Part shown: positions 20,503 to 26,348 of the stretch, piece by piece
Position numbering within the stretch: the stretch's first letter is position 1
Layout of the letters: each line of letters starts with the position of its first letter
From: Gaertneriomyces semiglobifer
Lineage: Eukaryota > Chytridiomycota > Chytridiomycetes > Spizellomycetales > Spizellomycetaceae
NCBI GenBank assembly: GCA_025558075.1
Contig: JAHLKF010000058.1
Location: 1-28,552, forward strand
Length of the DNA: 28,552 nt
Reading direction: 5' to 3'
Translations under genes and position numbers: made by a program
The notes under the pieces: model-generated
What the model saw: only the letters and a program-made list of their open reading frames with translations
Database searches by the model: none
Told to the model about the DNA's origin: nothing

Positions 20503-23416
20503 CACTGTTTATTCACCAAATATAACGCCTACTTCACATGCTCTCTCTGACCCTGCTCCTAGTCCTGCCGACTCTGTCACTCTTAAGCTCTGGCATCTAC
20601 GTTTCGGTCATCCGAGCGCTGCTAATCTCCAACTAGCGCTTCGAACATATGGCATTTCCGCGCCCGGCACCCTCGCCACCTGCGTTGGGTGTCGTGTCGC
20701 TAAGTCCCGACGCTCTCCATTCAATCATGACAACCCCCACCCTGCAACCCGAGTCCTTGGTCGCATCCACAGCGACGTGCAGTCAGTCGAGCACGACACA
20801 CTCGATCACTGCCCATACCTTGTCACGTTCATCGACGAACTTACTCGATACGCACATGTCGCCATGATCAAACATAAACACGATGTCCCCGCCGAATTCC
20901 ACGCTTTCCGCCAACATGCTGAAAACCTCCATGGCTGCAAAATCCTTGAACTGCGATGCGACAACGGCGGCGAATATCTGAGTCATGCTCTTGTCGGCGA
21001 TCTCCGGCAGCACGGCACCCGGGTTCGTCCCACCCACGCATACTCTCCGGCACAAAACGGTATCGCCGAGCGTTATAATCAGACGTTAATGACACAAACC
21101 CGGACGGTCATGCTGTCAAGTCACATACCTCAGCACTTGTGGGGGGAAATCGTCGTTGCTGTCAACTACCTCCGTCAGCGCACCCCGTCCCGCGCCATCG
21201 GCAATGCAACTCCATACGAAAAATGGCACGGTTCTCCCGCGGACGTGGCGAACCTGCGGGTCTTGTGGTCCGACGCTTATGTTCATATCCCCGTCGAACG
21301 CCGTCCCCATAAAAAGCTCGAACCTCGGGCCCGTCGCATGAAACTGATCGGGTACACTGACTCCACGGATTACCGTTTCTACGATCCCCTGACACAGCGC
21401 ATTCGTCGGTCTCGCGACGTCACGTTCGATGAAACCAACTATGTCGATCCTGCTCCCGACGCTCCCAATGATGAAGTTTTTGAAGTCGAGTACATTGTTG
21501 ATGAACGGATCGCACCGACGGGGGAGCATCAATGTTTTGTTAAGTACGTTGGGTATTCTGAACCTGAATGGAACGATGCGTTCAACTTACACGGCTTGCC
21601 CGTTGTTGATGAATATTTTGCTCGTAAGCATCGCTCCCCGGCATCTTCCTCCACGTCCCCTCCTACAGTCGAGGCCTTAGTAGCGTCCGCTCTGGACGGC
21701 CCCCTTGCCCGGGAACCCGTCACTTATAAGCAAGCGCTGCGCTCACCTGACTGTCATGCCTGTTAGCAGGCCATCGATAAAGAACTCCAATCCTTGCTCG
21801 CTAATCAGACCTGGATGCCCATCGACGCCTTGCTGTCCGACGCTTATGCCATCGACTCTAAATGGGTTTCCACGATTAAGCATCACACGGACGGTTCCAT
21901 AAAAAAGTACAAGGCCCGCCTTGTTGCCCGCGGGTTTACCCAGCGCCCGGGTCTCGATTTCAATGAAACCTATGCCCCGGTCGTCAAGTTCAGCACGCTC
22001 CGCCTGCTATTGGCTCTCTCTCAGCTCTTCGGCCTTGTCGTCCACCAAATGGATGTCCTCACGGCATTCCTGAACGCTGTAATCGACACCGACATTCATA
22101 TGCAACTCCCCGACGGGTCGTACGTTAAACTCCTACGTTCGATCTATGGGTTAAAGCAGTCACCGCGCTTATGGAACCAAACACTTGACACTTATCTGAA
22201 GTCCGTCGGTTTCCAACCCACGGTTCTCGACACCGCGCTGTACATTCGTCCCGTTGCCGGTGGCACACCTGACATCATTGCCCTGTACGTCGATGACCTC
22301 ACCATCTGCTCCACGACGGCCCGCATGCGGTCCATCAAGGACGGTCTTGCCCGGCGTTTCGCGATGGAGGACATGGGGGAGATTTCGTACATTCTCGGCA
22401 TTGAAGTCACACGCACTGCTGACACATTGACACTGAACCAAGGCAAATACATTGATGACATGCTCCTTCGCTATGGCCTTGCCGATGCCACATCTGTCAC
22501 TGTTCCACTGTCGCCCAGCTTATCGCTTGTCGCTGCCACCGACGACGACGTCCTGGCTGATCAAAAGCTTTATCAGTCAATAATTGGAAGCTTAATGTAT
22601 CTTACCATTGCCACGCGGCCCGATCTTGCCTTCGCAATCTCCAAACTGTCCCGTTTCCTGTCGAAACCCACTGAACAGCACTTGAGTGCTGCCCGCCGTG
22701 TCCTCCGCTATGTAAAAGGCACTCGCAATCTCAAGCTCTTGTATGGTCCTCGAGACGGGGGAGTATCCTCTCTACATGGTTATTCTGATGCCGATTTCGC
22801 TGCAAATGCCGAGAACCGACGCTCGACGTCGGCGTACCTCTTCTTGCTGAACGGAGGTGCTATTTCGTGGGCATCTAAGCTCCAGAACTGCACAGCACAA
22901 TTTACAGCAGAAGCGGAATACATTGCATTAGCTGAGGCCGCCAAAGAGGCAGTCTGGCTCCGTCGACTGATGATCGCGCTCCTCGAGCATTTTCCACGCA
23001 ATGACACCCAGAATTCCATCCTTCCCGGCACTGAACCCGGCACATATGGCGCTCTAACAGTGTACGAGGACAACCAGGCAGCCATCAAACTTGTCAACAA
23101 CCCTGTAAATCACAATCGCACTAAACACATCGATCTCCGTCATCACTTCATCCGCGAAAAGGTCCATCAGACCCAGGAAATCGCCCTCTGCTATGTGTCC
23201 ACTAACGACCAGCTGGCTGACGGACTTACCAAGGCCCTAGCTGCTCCTGCTCTGAATAGCATGCATCCTCGCATGGGTCTCCATACGTCCGACGCTTCTG
23301 ACAAGTTGCTGACAGCGCCCGACACTGCTGACAAGCTGCTGACAGTGCCTGACAAGGTGTCTGACACTGCTGACAGGTTGCTAACGATGCCTGACACTGC
23401 TGACAATAAGCACTGA
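20390..23416 (+). pseudogene. Copia integrase, chromodomain, reverse transcriptase and RNase H (ORF2, interrupted by TAG)
   Basis: Frame +2 opens after a TGA at 20354-20356 and overlaps ORF1, the same frame running to TGA at 23414-23416. It carries the HHCC zinc domain (LWHLRFGHP and CVGC), the integrase triad (D in HSDV at about 20773, D in RCDNGGE at about 20958, E in NGIAERY at 21068), a chromodomain at about 21475-21632, and RT with the YVDD box at about 22285. RNase H follows (SDADFAANAENRRSTS, AEAEYIAL, and HIDLRHHFIRE near the end). An amber TAG at 21764-21766 interrupts the frame at the RT N-terminus, where copia proteins usually have Trp, consistent with TGG to TAG. With the frame break before integrase, this copy should not make a full polyprotein unless suppressed. 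The tail after RNase H is a repeat. Confidence 0.9.
23285..23410 (+). repeat. Degenerate tandem repeat in the 3' end of copia pol
   Basis: Units of the form GACA-(A/G)GCTGCTGACAGTGCCTGACAC repeat several times and encode SDKLLTAPDTADKLLTVPD-like residues after the RNase H domain. The inverted fragment at 14138-14321 carries the same kind of array with a different unit order and number, so it expands and contracts between copies. Confidence 0.75.
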
Positions 23417-23476
23417 ACAGTTGCTGAAGGTGCCGGGCAGTTTGCAGGAAATGTCGTGCATGCACCGAGGGGGGAG

Positions 23477-23530
23477 TGTTGAAAGGGGGTCCCGGTGACA
23501 TACACGTCATAGGGATACCCTAACCAGGGC
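23477..23530 (+). repeat. Truncated 3' LTR of the large copia element
   Basis: The 54 bp from TGTTGAAAGG to CTAACCAGGGC match the start of the 5' LTR with two differences. At 23531 the match ends abruptly in the middle of the LTR. Confidence 0.9.
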
Positions 23531-23796
23531 ACGAGAGAAGGGGGTATGATAGTTTGTAACACCTTTTTCGGTATCGATAACGCAAAAGTGGGCGCGGCAG
23601 CGGAGTAAATTTCAATAGATTTCAATGGATTGCGATATATTTCATACGACGCGCGTCTTATTATGAAACAAACGGAAAGAATCGGAAATGTATGAAAGAT
23701 TCGTGAAAGAAATAAAGTTTGCATTGACGCGGGACCCACGGAGCCGGGAGAAGGTGACACCGAGTGAGCGGGGGTGACTCAGTTGAACACTACATA
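23531..23796. other. Junction segment between the truncated LTR and tRNA-Asp
   Basis: These 266 bases match neither the LTR nor any other part of the window. A run of roughly 10-bp phased units (ATTTCAATAG ATTTCAATGG ATTGCGATAT ATTTCATACG) lies at about 23610-23649. No gene is supported. The segment marks the breakpoint that removed the rest of the 3' LTR and leads into the tRNA. Confidence 0.5.
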
Positions 23797-23868
23797 TCCC
23801 AGATCGTATAGTGGTTAGTATCTCTTCTTGTCGCGGGGAAGGCCTGGGTTCGATTCCCAGTCTGGGAG
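23797..23868 (+). tRNA. tRNA-Asp (GTC)
   Basis: The 72-nt sequence folds as a cloverleaf. The acceptor stem TCCCAGA pairs with TCTGGGA, followed by discriminator G. The D-arm holds TAGTGGTTAGT (A box). The anticodon stem TCTTC/GGGGA (with G-T pairs) encloses loop TTGTCGC, anticodon GTC. The T-arm TGGGTTCGATTCCCA contains the B box GGTTCGATTCC. There is no intron and CCA is not encoded. No clear T-run terminator follows directly. The minus-strand RING gene ends only 24 bp downstream. Confidence 0.95.
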
Positions 23869-23892
23869 CTCCATCTGTTCTTCCATGTGGCA

Positions 23893-24348
23893 TTATTGTG
23901 GAAAGGCACCATGGAGACGAATGTGCGTGCTGAGAATGTTCACTCCACCGTCCAGCTTACACTGGACGCAGCACATATAGTCCTTATTGATGGTACGGAT
24001 AAAACAGTCTCTGCAGTAGAGATGGGAACATCCTGGAAGTTTCAAGAGACCGGCAACCTCGCTTTTACAAAGGCAACAGCAGACCGTTTCGACAGGGCGG
24101 CTTAGAATCGCCGAACAAAAAGGACCGCTGCATGCCATACTAGGAAGCGTAGCGACACAGCGGAGGTGGTAAAAGTGGTAACAATTGGTGTAGGCCCGAG
24201 GAGCGTCGGGGGAAATGGCTTTGAGACAGGCGGAACAACGGAGCAGCGACCTGGCACCTTTTGGAGTGGCGACGTAAGGTGGTGGAGGAGGAGGAGGAGG
24301 AGGGTGAGAAGAGGAAGAATCATCGTGAATAGTATTGTGATTGGCCAT
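23893..24348 (-). CDS. RING-finger protein, probable virus-encoded ubiquitin ligase
   Basis: From the ATG at 24348 the product has 151 residues; an in-frame ATG at 24399 would add 17 more, but the later one is preferred because the first would leave almost no room for a promoter and begins a hydrophobic stretch not followed elsewhere. A run of nine prolines lies near the N-terminus. The C-terminal half holds a canonical C3HC4 RING: CCLC, then CSHLYCRDC, then CVQC. A second Cys/His cluster (CSAC, NCYHFYHLRC, FC) precedes it, so the protein may have two zinc-binding modules. By family, RING proteins bring an E2 to a target for ubiquitin transfer. It is the last gene of the minus-strand viral-like block, intronless, with its TAA 24 bp from the tRNA. 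The family call is strong; the viral origin is inferred from context. Confidence 0.8.
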   Translation of the reverse strand: MANHNTIHDDSSSSHPPPPPPPPPYVATPKGARSLLRCSACLKAISPDAPRAYTNCYHFYHLRCVATLPSMACSGPFCSAILSRPVETVCCCLCKSEVAGLLKLPGCSHLYCRDCFIRTINKDYMCCVQCKLDGGVNILSTHIRLHGAFPQ

Positions 24349-24467
24349 GTTTGAGAGATGTGAGGCAGAGAACAGGAAATAGGAGAGCCTTTGCAGCATA
24401 AAAGCTTTCGCAAAAAATTTAAGGGGTAGTCAAACACAAACATTCATGTTCTAATTATGAAAGTGAG

Positions 24468-24851
24468 TCATACACATGTACTGTCGTGTTGAATCGCGTA
24501 TGTGTTTCCATTGGGACCTTGAACTTGAACTTTGAAGGTTGTCGGTAACACTTTCCAAACACTACCGTAAGGATAGGGGCGAGCGGTGTAGATACAATGG
24601 TCCCAGAAAAAGATCAATCGATTGAAGCGAGGATCAAGTGCTGCAAACAGGTGCAGTCCAACAGCAGAATCAAGAGAGTGGAGAAGGCGTGTAAATGCAA
24701 AAGAATCAGCATTCATGAAGCGACCACTCAAAGGTGTTTTGACAATAACAACGTGTCTATAAGCAAACGCTGCAATAGGGTCGGTGACTCTGAGGGTATG
24801 CTTGAGGGCATCGTCGCAAGCATCATCGGCTTCGGTTTTACGCTTGACCAT
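24468..24851 (-). CDS. Small orphan protein A, paralogue of the upstream gene (127 residues)
   Basis: The ATG at 24851 is chosen because the product then starts MVKRKTEADD, parallel to MGKRQAQDRP of its neighbour, and a TATA box lies about 70 bp upstream. The two proteins align over most of their length: AYRHVVIVKTPLSGR against VARHIDFVKHPLDGR, LLHSLDSAVGLHLF against IVHTLDAITKLQLF, LIFFWDHCIYT against ILFWAHAVYS, and at the end GPNGNTYAIQHDSTC against DRQGNIYMLKHHNIC. Compared with its neighbour it lacks about 40 residues before the C-terminal motif. No known family, membrane segment or Cys cluster is visible. It is intronless and sits in the compact minus-strand block, so it is read as a viral accessory protein. 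Confidence 0.75.
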   Translation of the reverse strand: MVKRKTEADDACDDALKHTLRVTDPIAAFAYRHVVIVKTPLSGRFMNADSFAFTRLLHSLDSAVGLHLFAALDPRFNRLIFFWDHCIYTARPYPYGSVWKVLPTTFKVQVQGPNGNTYAIQHDSTCV

Positions 24852-24916
24852 GAGTGAGAATGAGAACTGAAATAACACTATAGAAATGTTTCGAGGGAGT
24901 GGCGAACAGTGTAGAG

Positions 24917-24925
24917 CTTTTATAT
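24917..24925 (-). promoter_or_regulatory. TATA box of orphan gene A
   Basis: On the minus strand the sequence reads ATATAAAAGC, about 70 bp upstream of the ATG at 24851 and about 30 bp past the stop of the preceding gene. Similar motifs at similar spacing precede the two neighbouring genes. Confidence 0.55.
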
Positions 24926-24954
24926 TTTTTACATCGTTATTTAAAACCATGGTC

Positions 24955-25482
24955 TTATTGTTGGATGTATCCGACAGGTTGTTCAACACAACAGATATTA
25001 TGGTGTTTCAACATGTAAATATTCCCTTGACGATCTTGTGCTTGAATGCGACGCCTATGCGGTTTAATCTTCCAACACATGACTTCCAACGGTTTGGTGG
25101 GACAGTCGTCGTTGGAAATTTTGTCGATTCTTCTAGCAAGTTCGAGTTCATCTGGAAACCCTTCGATGTACAACGGACACAATGGAATATGTTCGTTGAT
25201 CCATGTGTATCGTTTTCCGACCGAGTAGACAGCATGGGCCCAGAAGAGGATACGTCGTCCAATACCGCGATCGAAATAGGTGAACAACTGGAGCTTGGTG
25301 ATTGCATCGAGGGTGTGAACAATTCGGACATCGTAGAAGAGTTCGTTGGAGACTCGCCGACCATCTAACGGATGTTTGACAAAATCAATATGTCTTGCTA
25401 CAAAGCGTTGAATGTTGTCGTAAGCCGAAACAGTTCGTTTCAACGTGTGGTCTGGTCTGTCTTGGGCTTGTCGTTTGCCCAT
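24955..25482 (-). CDS. Small orphan protein B, paralogue of the downstream gene (175 residues)
   Basis: The ATG at 25482 is preferred: upstream codons in the same frame have no ATG, and a TATA box (TATAAAAAGG on the minus strand) sits about 60 bp before it. The start overlaps the 3' end of the VLTF3-like gene by 43 bp in another frame. The core LDAITKLQLFTYFDRGIGRRILFW and the C-terminal QGNIYMLKHHNIC are shared with the next gene. An Arg/Lys-rich segment (KIKPHRRR) precedes the C-terminal motif. No known domain is recognised. Its stop (TAA, 24955-24957) lies only about 30 bp before the TATA box of the following gene. Tandem duplication followed by divergence is the simplest explanation of the pair. 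Confidence 0.75.
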   Translation of the reverse strand: MGKRQAQDRPDHTLKRTVSAYDNIQRFVARHIDFVKHPLDGRRVSNELFYDVRIVHTLDAITKLQLFTYFDRGIGRRILFWAHAVYSVGKRYTWINEHIPLCPLYIEGFPDELELARRIDKISNDDCPTKPLEVMCWKIKPHRRRIQAQDRQGNIYMLKHHNICCVEQPVGYIQQ

Positions 25483-26276
25483 TGTAAGACAGGATTCTGC
25501 TCCTTCATGTTTGAAAGTAGTTGGGAGAGTTGCTTCCTTTTTATACTTGTACGAGCCCAAGGGATCCGATAGGGTGGTAGGATAGTATGCCGATGAAGTA
25601 GCATGAGCACAACGTACTGGACCTTGGGAAACCGTTGGCGACCAAGCGATCCTTGTTTTTTGAGGTAATCAAAAGTCCGATGAAGTTGAAAGGCATCTTC
25701 CAGAACAAGTTGCACCTTATGGTACGGAACGTTCCACCGTGGACCACCAAGCCGGGAAATCAGTAGGGGTATAGCGGGATAAAGATGAGGGAGCTTGCGT
25801 TGCTTTAGGTACTTTCGAATAACTTCATAGATATTGTGAGACATCAACAGGGATCCGTGGATGTGTTTCTTTAAGTCACTTTCCAATGTGGGCGGCAGTT
25901 TGGTGGTCGCATGTCCTAGAAGCTGAAAGAAGGTTCTACGTATTCGATAAAGTCGATCATAGTGGTGTGTACGTTGGCGGTTCATTTTCCATTGTTGTTC
26001 GTCTTGATAATACATAACCATGGGATGCGCAGTTTCCTCATCTTCGACAACACAGTACCGGTGGTAACCAAAAGTTTCAGGGTCGCACCAAGCAATCTGG
26101 GAGGACGTGAATATTGGAAGATGATCGTCGTCTGAGTCATAATAGGCCGGCTCAGAGGGTAACAATGGTGGGGAACGTGGCGCAGGATCATTAGGAACGT
26201 TATGGGCCGAGTTCCATTCATCAGGACTGACCTCGATCCCCAACTCGGCAAGCATGGACAGGTATGTGTTGGACAT
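25440..26276 (-). CDS. VLTF3-like protein (poxvirus late transcription factor 3 type, viral)
   Basis: A 278-residue intronless frame starting at a good ATG (26276). Residues about 105-265 follow the pattern of VLTF3-like proteins of nucleocytoplasmic large DNA viruses, adintoviruses and polinton-like viruses: HYDRLYRIRRTFFQLLGH, then IYEVIRKYLKQRKLPHLY followed directly by PAIPLLISRLGG, a later RFPKVQYVVLMLLHRH, and a C-terminal Lys-rich helix. By family these proteins drive late viral transcription. The N-terminal 100 residues are acidic and proline-rich (PYYDSDDDHLPIF-like) and not recognised; I see no zinc-ribbon there. A TATATAAAG element lies about 55 bp upstream. Recognition is by pattern from memory of the family and is not certain; a profile comparison (PF04947) would decide. 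Confidence 0.6.
   Translation of the reverse strand: MSNTYLSMLAELGIEVSPDEWNSAHNVPNDPAPRSPPLLPSEPAYYDSDDDHLPIFTSSQIAWCDPETFGYHRYCVVEDEETAHPMVMYYQDEQQWKMNRQRTHHYDRLYRIRRTFFQLLGHATTKLPPTLESDLKKHIHGSLLMSHNIYEVIRKYLKQRKLPHLYPAIPLLISRLGGPRWNVPYHKVQLVLEDAFQLHRTFDYLKKQGSLGRQRFPKVQYVVLMLLHRHTILPPYRIPWARTSIKRKQLSQLLSNMKEQNPVLQWANDKPKTDQTTR
25536..25547 (-). promoter_or_regulatory. TATA box of orphan gene B, inside the VLTF3-like coding region
   Basis: On the minus strand the sequence reads GTATAAAAAGG, about 60 bp upstream of the ATG at 25482 and within the coding sequence of the preceding gene. Confidence 0.55.
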
Positions 26277-26329
26277 GTTTTGGAAAAAGCTCGGTAACCC
26301 GGAAAAGAGATGAAAAAAGTGTATCGCCC

Positions 26330-26348
26330 TTTATATATTTTTTATTCA
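26330..26348 (-). promoter_or_regulatory. Overlapping stop codon, poly(A) signal and TATA box between fibre and VLTF3-like genes
   Basis: On the minus strand the fibre gene ends TGAATAAAAAATATATAAAG. The TGA stop (26346-26348) is overlapped by AATAAA, a poly(A) signal, and TATATAAAG follows within 10 bases, about 55 bp from the ATG of the VLTF3-like gene. All three signals fall in about 19 bp, far tighter than in the host genes of this window. Confidence 0.6.

Larger units (their letters stand above)
18438..23530 (+). mobile_element. Near-complete Ty1/copia-type retrotransposon with chromodomain; 3' LTR truncated
   Basis: The 5' LTR (276 bp) is 18438-18713, TGTTGTAAGG to CTCTGCAACA. The primer site GGTTATGAGCCCC follows at 18714; it is complementary to the anticodon region of initiator tRNA-Met (GGGCUCAUAACC), the half-tRNA primer known from Drosophila copia. 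The leader holds three to four stem-loops. Gag, protease, integrase, chromodomain, reverse transcriptase and RNase H follow in copia order (integrase before RT). The polypurine tract GAGGGGGGAG precedes the 3' LTR at 23477. That LTR matches the 5' LTR for only 54 bp (two differences) and then changes to unrelated sequence at 23531, so the end and right target duplication are lost. GATCT at 18433-18437 is the likely left duplication. A frame break and a TAG make this copy defective. Confidence 0.93.

Noticed and set aside
18438..23530. Large element as Ty3/gypsy because of its chromodomain
   Set aside because: Integrase precedes reverse transcriptase, and the RT, RNase H, GAG-pre-integrase and half-tRNA primer features are those of Ty1/copia.
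23191..23760. Minus-strand 189-residue frame near the 3' end of copia
   Set aside because: It is antisense to RNase H, the polypurine tract and the truncated LTR; its repeats come from the tandem array.
24886..25368. Plus-strand 160-residue frame in the viral block
   Set aside because: It is antisense to orphan protein B, whose paralogue supports the minus strand.
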